64,000 nucleotides of DNA. Origin: Cynocephalus volans (Eukaryota; Chordata; Mammalia; Dermoptera; Cynocephalidae). Where the stretch lies: contig NC_084463.1 of NCBI RefSeq assembly GCF_027409185.1, positions 111,482,133 to 111,546,132 of the forward strand. Reading direction: 5' to 3'. The translations under genes and the position numbers were made by a program. Of the stretch, positions 43,121-55,683 are shown in pieces (positions within the stretch are counted from its first letter, which is position 1; each line of letters starts with the position of its first letter). The notes under the pieces are model-generated. The model was given only the letters and a program-made list of their open reading frames with translations, did no database searches and had not been told where the DNA came from.

Positions 43121-45325
43121 AGGCTTTTGCTAATTTCACACAGGTACAATTTGACTTGATAGTTTCTTACCTTTGATATGTGCATGTACCGCTTGCCTCC
43201 TACGTCAGAATTTCCCTGTTGATGCCACCATAAAACTCCATTCTGCACCCACACAAATGGAACACAGAAGTGCAAGGAAGTTAACATCCCGTAAGATATA
43301 ATTTTGACCAATAGGAGATAAAAGCTGTAGAATACATTTTTCCTTCTTTCTCTTCGCTGATAGTTCTGAGACACAGCTTGTATGTCCCAAGGGCTCTCAG
43401 AGATGCCACCATGATTAAGTATTATGAGATTGCTTTTAGTTATAGCCAGAATTAGGTGGCTACAGTGTGCTCAGGGTGGGGCTTGCAATGGGTGGGGCTA
43501 GTCCCTGGAGCAGGGTGTCTAGGACAAGAGGTCCCCACCAAAGTGTTGATGGCATCAGTTTCACTAGTGAAGTTTCAAAGTGTCGATGGCATCAATTTCA
43601 ATAGTGAAGATGAATACTTAAGCTGGAACCAGAGAGAGGAAAATTTCTTCAATACCAAAAAGGTTCCGACCTTCATTCTCTACTTTCTGAAGACGGTGGC
43701 TATCGACTGCCATAAATGTGGAATAGACTATGGACAGAACATGATCTAGGAAAGCTACCTTCCTGCTCTGGAATGCATCCTCTTCTGCTGGTTCCAGATT
43801 TGAGCTATATAGCTAGTCAAGAGCTTTCTGGACCAATGATTAATGGAATATCAAGTCTGAGAGGGGTATTTTTGGATGATCTTATACCAGCACTTGAGCC
43901 AAAGCTCTCACACAGTTTCTGAAATCCCAGGCAAAATAAACTCAGAACAGAATCTCAGGTGGGATAGCATTCATCCTCACTACCATTTTCATCCTGAGCC
44001 TGGACTTCATCACTTATGTTTGAAGGAGTGCTACATGCTAACATAAGGAGGACAGACAAGGGACAGTCTAATCTAGGGTTTCTTCTACCTGCACTGACTG
44101 CAGGTCCCTCTTCTGCTGGCTTTAACGAGCAGTGATTCTATCCAGCAGTCACAAAGGAGGTGTGGCAGAGACAATGCTGGTGTGAAGCACAGTAATAGTA
44201 TATTTCTCAGTTTCTCTTGTAGTTAGTATGTAGCCTTAGATTGAGTTCTAGCCAATGGGATGTAGGCAGAAGTAGTATATGCCACTTTTTGCTCTATGTA
44301 CATCGGCTCATTCTTTCCCTTTTCCCCACCTCATAGCTGCAAGCAAAGGACTTCAGTTTAGTGGAGCCTATGATGAAAGGAGCTTAATCCTCAACATTGC
44401 TTGGAGGTAGAGGTACCAGGAGATGCATCTGACCCATGTCAGGCTGCATCAAGAACTGAGATCTGGGATCATTTGTAACTGGAGCTTAGCTCACCAATAT
44501 GAACAAATTGGGGTGTCAATGCCCTTCCAGCTCTCTTGTCTCCCAAATTTCCACACAGGAAGCAGTTATGTCTCCTCTCCTGGTTCCCCCTGCCTCACCA
44601 GTCTTTGCCAGACTGGATCATGATGGAGGTACCAGAGGATTTATCTAAACTACTGTGGGAGGAGCAGAGTTTGTAACTTACCTTGATCATTTTCTTGTGC
44701 AAACAGGGAAAGGACCTTAGAGAGCAGCCTGCAAAACTCCAGACCTCTTTCTTTGTTCCTTTTGGTGCCTTTCGCATCCATTAGGTGTTGCCTCCTGGTT
44801 GGTTCACCTTCAAGAAAATGAGGTTTCACTCCTCAAAGCTTTAGTTTGTGTACACTAGAGTGCTTTAGGCTTCCTTTAGGCTGATAATGGTGTTGAGATT
44901 CTGATATCCCTGAAGACAGGACAGGGAGCTGTTTAGGGTGCCTATGGGATGGTTTCAGAATCCCCTCCCAACTCCCCAGCACAGAGGGCAGTAGTGATCT
45001 CCTCACGGGCTCATCTGAGAAGCAAGCACACCTCACCAAGGGGGTGGTACCTTTATCTGGAGACAACACAGCACAAATGCATTAGAGGAAAGGACATTTT
45101 TCTTGGTAGGAAGTTTTGACCCCATACTTTGCCAAATAGTGGCCCCTGTCATTAATGTGTGGAGTATTTGCTCTTGTCTGGGCCCAGATTAGCTTATAAA
45201 GGCCACCAACAGAGCTATAAATGGTTCCCTTTTTGCCACCCAGAAGAGGTGACAATCCTTCCTTTCAGGAGAGATGATTCCCAAGTTATTCAGCTCTGTT
45301 GGAAGAGTCCCAAGTTATTTCTTCC
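43121..45325. other. Host DNA, no supported gene
   Basis: Between 43450 and 43950 there are overlapping short frames followed by AATAAA (about 43936), which could be a decayed retrocopy or part of an old LTR. I do not recognise it. The text at about 44240 ('gttctagccaatgggatg') resembles an old MER-type repeat. No exon structure seen. Confidence 0.35.
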
Positions 45326-45331
45326 CAAATT

Positions 45332-45475
45332 TGTGTGTATGTGCCTGTGTGTATATATACATACACACATATACACATATACATACATATACACATAGAA
45401 ATACACACACATTCATACGTATGTAGATATACATATGTACGTGTATGTGTGGGCACCCATATGCATATGTATATA
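45332..45475. repeat. TA/CA-rich microsatellite
   Basis: A long run of ACATATACACA-type and TATGTGTA-type units with interruptions. Simple sequence; frames through it are artefacts. Confidence 0.85.
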
Positions 45476-45477
45476 TG

Positions 45478-45555
45478 AGGGTACTTCAAAAGTTTATGGA
45501 AAAATAGAATTAAAAGACAATACAAATCTTTCCATGAACTTTTTCCATGAATCCT
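45478..45555. repeat. Short inverted-repeat element
   Basis: 'acttcaaaagtttatggaaa' and, about 40 bases later, 'tttccatgaactttttccat' are imperfectly complementary. This text is a familiar small interspersed repeat of mammals, probably a non-autonomous DNA transposon. Confidence 0.5.
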
Positions 45556-45589
45556 AGAAGATAGGTGACTTTATTCCCAAGCATGGTGC

Positions 45590-45960
45590 CGCAGGTTCAT
45601 TCTCACCTCAGGGCCTTTATATCTGCTGTTCCCTGTACCTGGAACACGGTCTGACTTGCTCCCTTTTTTCCTTTAGGTTGTTGCTCAGATGTCATCTTCT
45701 CAGGGAGGAATTCCTTGACCATCCTATAAAACTACATTCCTCACTCCAACACCCTTATTCTCTCTCCCCACTTTACATAATTTCTAACTTGCTGTATATT
45801 TTACTTATTTGTTAGTTTATTGTCTGTTTCCTCTAAACAACATCCAACTCCATGAAAACAGGTGTTTTTATTTGTGTAGTTCCATGCTCTGTCTCCTGCA
45901 TCTTAAACAATGCCTGGCACATGGCAGATGCTCAATAGATATTTGTTAAATGAATTCACG
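45590..45960 (+). repeat. L2 LINE 3' end
   Basis: 'cacctcagggcctttatat', 'cttgctgtatattttac' and the terminal 'cctggcacatggcagatgctc', 'atatttgttaaatgaatt', the typical L2 3' end. Confidence 0.75.
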
Positions 45961-46585
45961 ATCTCCTTTTACAGATAAAGAAAGTCCCAAAAGGGCTAGT
46001 TAGACTCAGAGTTAGTGTCAAGAAAGATTTTAATCCCAGAAATTTCTGCTTCAAACTGTTTTTACTTTCTGCTTTAACATCAGACTTGAAACGTGTGTGA
46101 TGTGGCTACAGGGTTGTCATACTGGACTTGGCCATGAGGAGAACATTCGCTGTCCAACAATAGGCATAAGTGAGCTGACCGTTCCAGTGGCCACGCTCTG
46201 TTTACAGTGATTCTGTTCTACACACAGAGGCATTTATGTTGTAGCAACATATGAGGGCTTTGAAATTGCTTCACCTCTCTGTGGATCAAACACCTTCAGC
46301 ATCATATCTGCAAATATTGCCTTTGAGGTTTTTAAGCCATGCTTTAATTCCAGGCTCGATGGGACTAGGGCCAGGTGTTCCATGAACCCATAGACAGTCT
46401 CACGTACTTTTCAGTGGCTGCACCTCCCTTTCCCAGCTGGCTCCTCTCCCATAGGAGGGGATGTGTGATTTAGCTACTCACATTTTGCTGATAAGGATTT
46501 CAACTGCCACGTTCTCCTTCACTTTGAGCCATAAAGCTTTCCGTGAAGAGGACTGAGTCTTGCCTTAACTCAGTGGGGGCTTTAA
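45961..46585. other. Host DNA, nothing recognised
   Basis: No gene or repeat family identified. Confidence 0.4.
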
Positions 46586-46587
46586 AT

Positions 46588-46700
46588 AATGATGATTCCT
46601 GCATCCCATGCCCAGAGATGCTGATTCAATTGGTCTGGGCATGATAATTTAAAAAATCTCCCCAGGTGATTCTAAATGTGGACCTGAGGTTGAGGATGCT
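46588..46700 (-). repeat. MER5A-like hAT fragment
   Basis: 'cccagagatgctgattcaatt', 'ggtctgggcatgat', 'ccccaggtgattctaaatg' and 'ggttgaggatgctg', the complement of the MER5A consensus. Confidence 0.7.
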
Positions 46701-47398
46701 GCTGAGACTGGCTGTGGAGTCTTTCTGAAAGGAGACGTAGAGAGTACACTGCAACTGAAAGCAGAAGCATTTCAGAAAAAGTCATACTTTATTCCCACCT
46801 CCTCCTTCACTTCCTCACCTGACATCCTGCTAGGACCTGGACACCATGCCCTCCTTAGTTTCATAGCCAAATTCTCATATTTCTTTTTTCTAACTGCCTT
46901 CCTCACTGCAAATGATAGTCATTCTGATGAGAGAAAGTTCCTTTCATTCATCAGGTGTGCCTCAGTTTTCTCATTAGTAAAATGCGCATAATAAGAGCAC
47001 TGACATGATAGGGTTGTGCAGACTTCAATGAGCTAATATATGTAAAGCAGAAGTTAAGTGCCTGGTGTTATTGGGCATCTTGCTTATCAAATGCCTTCAC
47101 CAAAGTCCCTTGTACAGTCAATCACTGGTATCAGCTCCAACACAATCTTTCTCCTAGACCTTGTATGACTCCTTAGGGGCCTTTGGCTTTGCTGTGTTTC
47201 TGGCACACTCCAAAGTGTGGTAAAGAAAGCCCCATCCCAGGTGCCTTTAAATCTGAATGAGATTATCGCAAATCTTGGGCTGTAGAGGATTCTTAAAGCA
47301 AATGTACTTCACAGGGCCTGGATTTCCAAAGCCTTGCAGTTTCAGATATTGACCTTGCAAAGGACAGGAAATTTTCCTCAGGCTATAAAGTCTCTGGT
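46701..47398. other. Host DNA with one MIR-like piece
   Basis: A MIR fragment lies at about 46960-47075 ('gcctcagttttctcattag', 'aatatatgtaaagc'). Otherwise nothing recognised. Confidence 0.5.
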
Positions 47399-47795
47399 GT
47401 AAGATAAAGAATTCTAACACAGCAAGGTTGCTGGCTCAAGGACAGACTAGTTACTGTTGATATGTAAAGATACTGAGAAATTGATGTAAGAAAGAATGTT
47501 TGCTAAGATCAAGCTTTTGTTAATGGATCACTTAATTGCCTTACTGGAATGTCATCTGGCTTGTTTCACTGAAAGTTACCAGCCTATATTGTTAAACTAT
47601 AACCCCACCTATTTTCTCTTCCTGTAACTTCCTGGTCTGGAAAATAAATGCAGGAAGAGAACCCCAATTTGGGGTTAATTTCCGAAGGAAGGGATGCCTC
47701 TCACTTGAGGGTTCCGGGAGAGATTAACCACTTCGGGGCTTCTCACTGCTCAGAAGAGATGGGCTTTGAGTAATCCTTTGTGGTTCCATCATCCT
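47399..47795 (+). mobile_element. Candidate solo LTR (family unknown)
   Basis: Starts TGTAAGATAAAG. It has a TATA-like 'aactataacccc' near 47600, AATAAA at about 47642-47647 and a G-rich downstream part, then a CA-ending text near 'ttccatca'. The order resembles U3-R-U5 of a class I ERV LTR. No clear target duplication found. Confidence 0.35.
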
Positions 47796-50700
47796 GCAGA
47801 AGTGGGGTGACAAATCCGTGAGGGGCTAAGCAACATTGGGCCACTTGGTGACTTTCCACTTTGGGCACTGGCCAGCCTCACCTGCTTCTGGACCAGCTTT
47901 TTCACCTGGTACCACAGTGGTGTGAGTTTCTGTAACTATAGCTGCCACACTCAGGACCCCCAGGCCTGTTGCCCACATTTGTGCCCCTAGGAAGGATTTG
48001 GGAGCATCTCTCTGCTGGTCCCACACTCAGTTCACTTCTCTTCTTGCTGCAGGCCAAGATGTGGTGCTGTGCAGGGTGTGGAGGGGCCATGGGGGAGGGT
48101 GGCAGAGGCTGAATGGAGGAGCCCAGCGTTAGAAGCACCTGTGTGCACAGAGCCCAGGGGCTGTGGCCGGCACAGCTGAGCTGTGAGGTCTAGTCACACA
48201 TGCAAAGATCTCCTAGAATCTGGGGGCCTGAGGTGCTGGACCCAGACCAGGGTATAAGCACCCACATCTACCTGTGGCTGGAAGTGGGTGAAACAGGAGC
48301 ATCTGCTCAGGGGAGAAAATATAACAAAATGAGGCAGAATAACCCATGTCTATGGACTAGACAGACTGGGTGATACAGACACTATCTTGGCCCTACTGAA
48401 ACTGTGGGCCTGGTGGGGCAGACCAAATACTGGACAACAGTAGTCATGTAGTGTGCTCAGTTTCATGGCAGGGACATACAGGTGGCTGTGGGCACAGGTC
48501 ACATGGACTCAACTTCACATGGACTCCCAGTGGCAGCCACTTTCCTCAACTGCAGCTGAAGGTGATCACATGACAAGCATTTGTGCCACTACCCCATTCT
48601 ACACATGAGGAAGCTGAGAACACCATGTTTGCTACGTGCTGGGCCTCATGTGGCTGTCCTGGCCCTGCACCCCCGAGAACAGGAATACATCATCTTGTTT
48701 ATCACTGTATCCCTAGGGCACAGGAGAGTGTGTGGCTTTAGTAGGTGCTCTACAAATATTTCTTAAGTGAATAGGTGCCTGAATAATGAATGAATCCTAG
48801 CGTAGCACAGTGAGGGAAATGTGGCAGGTGGTGCACAGAAGGCCACATGGCAGTTGGGTGGCAGGTTGCAGGGCATAGTATTGCCAGCAAGGTAAGATGA
48901 GGCCTCAGCACTCAAAATGACTGAGGATGTTACATCAGGAACCAAAATGGGCACAGGTAGTGGGGCTGAAGAGGGTCTCCAGCTGAGGAGCTTGCTGGAA
49001 GGAGCTGGGAACCATGGCTCCAAGATGAAGCTACAGTCTGGCAGTGGTCAGGGGCAGTGCGTCCTGGAGGTATCAGAGAAAGCTCTGTGTGGAGTCCTTG
49101 GTGATTAGGGGGCTGAGGTGGGGGCATTGATTGGGAACCTGGGGCAGGGCTGGCCTTTGGGTGGGGAATCAATGGGCCCAGCAGCTGGGAACTGCTGCCA
49201 GTGTAGCAGAACAGACATTGCAATGAAGACATATGATCCACTCAAGAGACAGCTGGTTAGTGAAGAAACTGCGCTGAAAGTAGAATATTTCTGATGTGAA
49301 TGCAGAATCCATAGGCTTTACCCATAGCCCACATCATATTTTCAAACACATTTCCCTGTGTTGACAATTTTACTTATTCTTCAGATTGTGCCTGAGTCAA
49401 GAGGCATAATTCCTGCCAACAAGACCAGGTTAGTGTCATTTGGGGTCCCAAACTAGGTGTGTGTATTGCAGCTGAACAGCCATCTCTCTTGGTTTAGTAT
49501 AGCTATGTTCTGAAGCTGCACCATCAGCATGGCCACAGTGGCAGATGAGAGCCCCTAGTCTGGCAGGACTTCCCCATGCAGAGCCGAGAACACACCGGCA
49601 GGCCCCGCCTGCACCTGCTGGTGACATCATTGCATGTGTTGCCTTCTGCTTTGGGGATGGCAGGTGGGTGCCTGAGGCAGCTGGTCTGCTGAGGGGGTAG
49701 GCAGAGTTCAGAACTTGAGGGTCACATCTTGTAACGAACATAGCTGCCTCCCAGATTCCCCAAACCACAGCCAATAATAGAGACACTGGATGGTTCCTGA
49801 AACCCAGGCCGGTCTCCCAGTGATCTGGGATATCTGTGTGATGCAGGCACGTGCAGGGAGGGGGATTCTGGATAAGTCAGGCTTCATGAGGTCACAAGAG
49901 GAGACCTGCATAGACAAGCTGCAGTGAGGGGTTATTACAGGTGTGCTGGGGAATGAGGAGTAGCTTGAGATGTCTCCTCAGCTGACACACGTTCCCTCTG
50001 GTCCCGAGGTTTCCAAGACTGGACAGAACCAGATTCCTGGAGAACCTGTAGATCAATGTCATTAGGGCTGAGGACCTAGTTTTCTGTAATAAGATGTTGA
50101 GTGGGACTTTGTTTTTTCGGAATTGGAAGTAAAGAATCAAAGTCAAAGTCAATAGACGCTGTATATCCCCGTGTTTCTAAATGGGACAGATTGGGCCATC
50201 CCTGCAGGACACTACCTCAACACTACCAGTTGGCAAAAGCTAAGAGATAAGAGGTCTTTGGATCTTGAATTGTTAACATAGAGGCAGAGTGCTGTGACTT
50301 TTCTCTTTCCTTTGGGGGAGGAGAGAAGGGATGTTCTATACCCTACCCCCGGCCATGTAAATGGGACTCCAAGAAAATAAAGGAGCAACTACTGTCTCAC
50401 CCCTGGGTGGAATCCTGCTAGGGCACTAGGGCATCAGACTTGCCTGTGTTTGCATGGAGGGAGACAGCAGGCAGAGAGGGAACAGAAGAGGAGCAGCCCT
50501 TAATCCCTGTGTTTGGTGTGGCAAAGAAACAGATGGTCTCATGGGCCAGGAGGACTCTGGAAGGGCAGTTTGGCCTGAGCTATCTTCCCAACACCTCGTC
50601 CAGGCGATTGTGAGGTGGGTCACTTCAGGGAGGAGAGGAAGGGGATTGAAATAGGTCACCTGCATGCCTCTCAGAGGGTGTTGACTCTCTAGGAGGGTGT

Positions 50701-51779
50701 AGAGCAGCACAAGTCGGGCAGGAGACATTTGCCCCTTTCCCCCATTGCCCCTCCCAGCCTCAACTCACTGGGAAAGGGAGGGGGGGAGGACAGGCCCCTT
50801 CCTGCTGCAGGTGCCCTGGGCCAGGATTCATGTGTGAGCTAGGGAGGGAAAGGGAGCTAAACTGGATACGAGATCAATGCTTTAAACTAGACTACACAGG
50901 ACTGGATTTTTTTTTTTTTTTTTTTTTTTTTAATTATAACCCAGTGACCAGATGGCTTTAGTTTCTACCCAAGATGCCATTAAGAGATTGGAAAGGGAGA
51001 TTCAATTAGGTATGGTGGAAGGCGGTGGTTGTAGAAAAACAAAACTGAATTGACTGTTTTCTGTATTGGTTACACATGGTAGGACTTCCTGATGTGGTCA
51101 AGAAGAAACCCAACAAGAAAAGGGCCCTGCCTGCATGTAGCCTCTGCTTGCGCCCCATGCCATCCAATCTGCTGTGGCCGGAGAGACAGGTTGGCTTCTC
51201 TGAAAACAGAGCCCCAGCCAGGGCCTGCTATGAAGGAAGCACTGGCTCAGGACACAGAGGGGCAAACACGAGGCTCATCTGCAGCCTGCCTGTCCCGTGC
51301 AGCACCCAGGTCGAGGCAACAGCATCTGTGTATGTTCCAGGACATGCAGAGGAGAGGTCAGCCAGACCTAGGGAAGGCTGCAGAGGGAAGAGGTTTGCCT
51401 AGGAGCATGGGGGCTAGCTACAGAACTTCCAGGCACCCTCCGGGAAAACGTGTCCAGGACTGGAGACTGGGGCTATACTGGGTGAAAATTGTTAGATTCT
51501 GGAAACTCAGTCACTGTCCCAGCTTTCTTCCTGCCCCTTACCTTCTGTTGACTTCAGAGGCAATAATATCCTTAAAGGGGCAGGGCCTGTGGGCTGGTGT
51601 TTGGGGCATGTGAGAAGGGAAGTCTGTGTGTGCATCCCTCTGCAGCTGGGCTGTCCAGGAGGGGCACCAGGAGAGAAAGGAGAGTGGGCGGGGCCCCTTG
51701 GGCCTGGAACCCACCATGCCGGCTGGGACCCACCATGGTTGGGCATGGCACAGTCAGGTGCCCCTTTGACTGGAATAAA
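47796..51779. other. Host DNA, no supported gene
   Basis: GC-moderate sequence. Short MIR/L2-like ends are visible at about 48570-48790 ('taggtgctctacaaatatt'). A 25-base T-run lies at 50907-50931. A 173-codon frame at 51092-51613 has no recognisable domain and overlaps other frames, so it is not called. Confidence 0.4.
50907..50931. repeat. Poly-T run
   Basis: About 25 T, possibly the tail of a retroposed copy on the minus strand, but no recognisable body follows on the right. Confidence 0.7.
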
Positions 51780-51784
51780 CATGA

Positions 51785-51925
51785 TGATGATCCAGCGATG
51801 ACAATAGCAAGTATAATTTATTGGGGGAAAGGTAACAACTCTCCTGCAAGGGTCCTATTGTCATCTCCATCTTACAGGTGAAGAAAACTACTCAGAGAGG
51901 CGTAGACACTGCCCGAATCCAGAGC
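51785..51925 (+). repeat. MIR SINE fragment
   Basis: 'gcaagtataatttattggg', 'catcttacaggtgaagaaaac' and 'tgcccgaatccagagcc' in MIR order. Confidence 0.55.
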
Positions 51926-52485
51926 CCACGCTCTCTCTCTTCTTTTTCTTTTTGTTTACTTCTTTCTTGCTCTTCTCACTACCCATTTTACCCTGCCCAT
52001 CTCCCCTGCAACCTTGATTAACAACCTGGGATATATCCTTCTGCATCTCTCTCCATACAGATAGTTTGCTTGACCAGAAAGGGATTGTATGATATACACA
52101 TCTTGCTTCTCTTGCTCGCAGTATCTCACAGAAACCCTCCAACTGACCTCATGGAAACCCCCAGATCAATTGTATTGCTTATTTTCAGAGGCTGTATAAT
52201 GTTTCCTGGTAGGGGTAGATCACACGTTCTCCCTCCATTTCTCCATGTTGGGCATTCGTTTTGTTTTCTTTTGCCACTACAAACAATGCCGCAATAAATA
52301 TTCTTATATATGTCCCAATAGATCAGAAATTTTTCTCTAGGAGATAGATTTCCAAATTCAAAGTTTTGGGTAGTTTTAATTATAATAGATATTGCCAAAT
52401 TGATTTCCAAAAAGGCTGTGGCAATTCACATTTCCACCAGCAATGTGTACCTTTTCCCCACATCTGCACCAGCAACAGGTATTAT

Positions 52486-52789
52486 TGTTGGGAAAATAGA
52501 ATAATTTAATCAGGCGCCCTCACCTTAGGTCTGGTTGGGGGTGGTGCAGCACATTCTTTGTAAGCAATTTGTGTGTGGGTGGAGTTAGAGCACATGCATG
52601 GTGCCACCACCTGGCTGGTGTTTTACTGCCTCAGGTATCTGCCCCACATGGCCATGCTCTCGAACCTATGGCTTCAAGGACCTTTTGGCTGGTTACCTAG
52701 CTCCTAGACCTGCATGTGAAGGGTTTGTAACCCAGTCTGGACAATGGGCTTGAGGGTCTGTGAGCTCCAGACCCAGCCCTAGCTCAACA
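52486..52789. mobile_element. 304-bp TG...CA insertion with perfect 5-bp duplication (solo LTR-like)
   Basis: Starts TGTTGGGAAAATAG, ends GCTCAACA, and is flanked on both sides by ATTAT (52481-52485, 52790-52794). L1 text is continuous once it is removed. No AATAAA is visible on either strand. A 5-bp duplication and the TG/CA ends fit an ERV LTR. I do not recognise the family. Confidence 0.65.
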
Positions 52790-52859
52790 ATTATATTCTT
52801 TTTAATTTTGTTAGTCTGATGAATATAAAGTGATATCTTATAGTTTATTTTGATTTAAA

Positions 52860-52932
52860 TATCTTTTTGTTTTTATTTTTGGTGGCTGGCTGGTACAGGG
52901 ATCTGAACCCTCAACCTTGGTATTACAATTTG
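52860..52932 (-). repeat. tRNA-Ile-like SINE fragment
   Basis: The plus strand has a T-rich start, then 'ggctggctggtacagggatct' and 'gaaccctcaaccttggtatta'. The reverse complement reads as a tRNA T-arm and anticodon-arm edge close to tRNA-Ile (accaaggt...gggttc.gatccc.gtac). It sits within the L1. This is the only lineage-specific SINE clue in the window. Confidence 0.6.
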
Positions 52933-53980
52933 CAATTCCTTGACCATGAAGAACTTTTTATATGCTTGCTGGCATTTAGATTCCCTTCTGTTTTTTGCCT
53001 ATTTATTTCCATGCCCATTTTATTTTGAGTTGCCTTTCTTCTTAACAATGCAGTTTATATTCCTTCCTTTCCCCACTCTCCCTCTCTCTTTCCCAGCAAC
53101 CTCAGTTCTGTTCTCTTCTTTGGAAAGTTCAACGTATTATTGTGATTATTGTATCTTTTTAAAATTTGTTTATTTATTTATTTTTTAGCTTCCACTTACA
53201 GGTGAGGACATGCAGTATTTCTCTTTCTGTGCCTGGTTTATTTCACTCAACGTAATTTTCTCTAAGTTCATCTGAAAAAGGGAGGAATTGGTAAAGGACC
53301 ATGAAAATCTATTATATTTTATAATGAAAGATATACTAATTATCCTGAGCTGAGCATCACATATTTCACACAGGTATCGATATTTAATGCTGTACCCCAC
53401 AGATATGTGCAATCAACTATGTTCCAATAAAAAAATAAGTTTAAAAAAGAATGTATTTTATAGATATTATTCTTTTACCTGCTATCTGTATTAAAAATAT
53501 TTTTTTCCCCAAATCTATTGCTTTTGTCTATGGGTTTTGATTATAGTACTTTTTACCATACAAAAGTTTAAAATTTTGTATTTCAGATCTGAGCAGGGGG
53601 TGCTTAAAAAAAAAGAAAGAAAAAATGAAAAAATGTGTTTTATTTTATAGTTTCTTAAGAAGCTCTCCCCAACACCTAAATCGAATATGTAGTTTCTAAG
53701 AACTCTCTACTTTGGCTTTTTTTTTTTTTTTTCCATTAAAAAAACTTTTATTCCATTTTGAAATTTATTTTTATAGAGAGCATAAGAGTTCAATTTATTT
53801 ATTTTTCAGATGAATAACTAGTTGGGCCAGTACCACTTATTAAGTATAACGTCTGTTCCTCACTAAATAGAAGAACCGTCTTTGTCATATATTTAAATTC
53901 TCGTATATTTGGTAGGATCTATTTCTGGATTATCTCTTCTGCTCCACTGGTCTATTTGTCTGTTCTGCTCCACTGGCAGT

Positions 53981-53982
<2 letters not shown>

Positions 53983-54022
<40 letters not shown>
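53983..54022. repeat. (GT)20 microsatellite
   Basis: Twenty uninterrupted GT units within the L1 fragment. Confidence 0.95.
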
Positions 54023-54024
<2 letters not shown>

Positions 54025-54770
54025 CACAATAATTTGATTACTGTAGCTTTATAGATTAATTTAAATGTCTTTCGTGTTTCCCAGTTGAGAATGATGTTTG
54101 CTGGTGGTTTTTGGTAAACAGATGTTTCTATTTATGTAGTCTCTTCTTCCTTTTGTTTCTCCTTCTCTTTCTCTTCTTTTTCTTTCTTAAAGCCTTTGCT
54201 GGGAATATGTCTCAAATTTTATTAAATGATTTTTCAGCATCTACTTATATGATCATATGGTTATCTTTTAATATTCTAGTACAGTGGGTAACTTTGATAG
54301 ATTTTATTATATTGAACCACTCTTCCATTCCTCAAATAATGCCTTCTTAGTCATAGTGAATTTTTTTTGGTGTATTGGTTTCTATTCATTAATATTTTAT
54401 TGACAATTTCAGTATTTATATTCATGTTTAAGACTGGTCTCTAATGTTATCTTTTTGTACTGTCTTTACTAACTTTTAGTATTCATGTTATATAAATTTC
54501 ATAAGATGAATTGGTTACTTTCCCCACTTTTTATGTGCTTTGGAATATTTTTAACATTAGAAATATCTGTTATTCTAAGGTTAGATAGAACTCAGGTGTG
54601 AAACCATCTGGTCTTAGCTCTTTTTAATGAAAGTTCTTCAAACCTCTTTCAGTTTCTTCCCATGGTCACTCAGGATTTTGATTTCTTCTTGGGTCAATTT
54701 AGGTAACTTGTATTTTGTTAGAAAATTGTCCACTTTCTCTAGGTTTCAAAAGTGTCGCTATCTAGTTGTA

Positions 54771-55683
54771 TGAACTGTTGTCTTATAATTTCTTTTATCC
54801 ATGCTCTTAACTGGCACACGCACTATTATTCCTCTGAAACTCAAGAGAATGTAGTTATACTCAGAGCTGTCAAGCGTCTGAGATGCAACTTTTCAGACCC
54901 AGAGTTGAAAGCAGGGGTTCATGTGAGGAATTAAAGGATGACGCTTTGGCCTTTTATAGAGGGAGGATTGCTTTAAATCAGGGCAACAAGAAATGCTGAG
55001 AAAGTCAACAAGCGCTGAGACCTGAATTCTCTTACTGATAGTCAGCAGAGAACTGGGGAAAAGAGGTGGAAGGTGATTTAGATAAGCGAGAGCCCACATC
55101 TGTTCTCCCCACCCCCAACCCCCACCCCAAAGAGGTGCTGGGCCCAGGACTTAGGGATGAGCTAGGCAGGGGATATCTCCAATGGGAAAGAAGGGGTCAG
55201 TAAGTGCATCTCCAACAAAGGCTTCTAACACTTGAGTGGGTTTCAGTACAGCCTTTGCTCCCATGCAGACCAACATGAGAGATGAAAAATTATACAAGTG
55301 TCAGCTCAAACATATTTAGTTCTTCCTAAAATGGCAATTCTCAGTGTGTCACAGAGACACTGGTTAACTCAGCGGGGTAACAGATGAGCCCAGTCATGGT
55401 TAAAATTTTATGAAGATCCATTAGCTTCATAGAAGGAAACCACAGATGCTATTGGTATATTTGATAGTTTAAAAATAAATAAGTAAAGACTTTTTTCTTT
55501 AGGAGATTAACCCTTGTGGCAGAACCTCTATTTTCTTTTCTTTTCCCCTGGGGCCTGTTTGTATTAAATGCTTAGAAACAATGCCTTAAAGAGACTAAGC
55601 TTCTTTGTTTTGGGATATTGGGCCCCTCAGAACAAACTAGCCCTAATTGACCTTTCGGTTTGGGTTTCCTCAAAGTGACAAAG
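54771..55683. other. Host DNA, nothing recognised
   Basis: No gene. Short frames only; no repeat family identified with confidence. Confidence 0.4.

Larger units (their letters stand above)
52025..54770 (-). mobile_element. Old L1 (L1M type) in antisense, with later insertions
   Basis: Successive blocks match the complement of L1 3' end and ORF2: 'gccactacaaacaatgccgc', 'gccaaattgatttccaaaa', 'tggttttgatt'-type text, 'gatctatttctggattatc', 'taatttgattactgtagc' and 'ggtaacttgtattttgttag'. It is interrupted by an LTR-like element (52486-52789), a SINE piece (about 52860-52930) and a GT microsatellite. Several L1 copies may be merged here. Confidence 0.65.

Noticed and set aside
43456-43922. 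Possible retrocopy of a host gene
   Set aside because: Overlapping short frames and an AATAAA are suggestive, but no protein family was recognised and no A-tail or target duplication was found.
45286-45525. 79-codon frames on both strands
   Set aside because: Generated by the TA/CA microsatellite at 45332-45475.
51092-51613. 173-codon open frame
   Set aside because: No recognisable domain, and a second long frame overlaps it in another phase; not supported as a gene.
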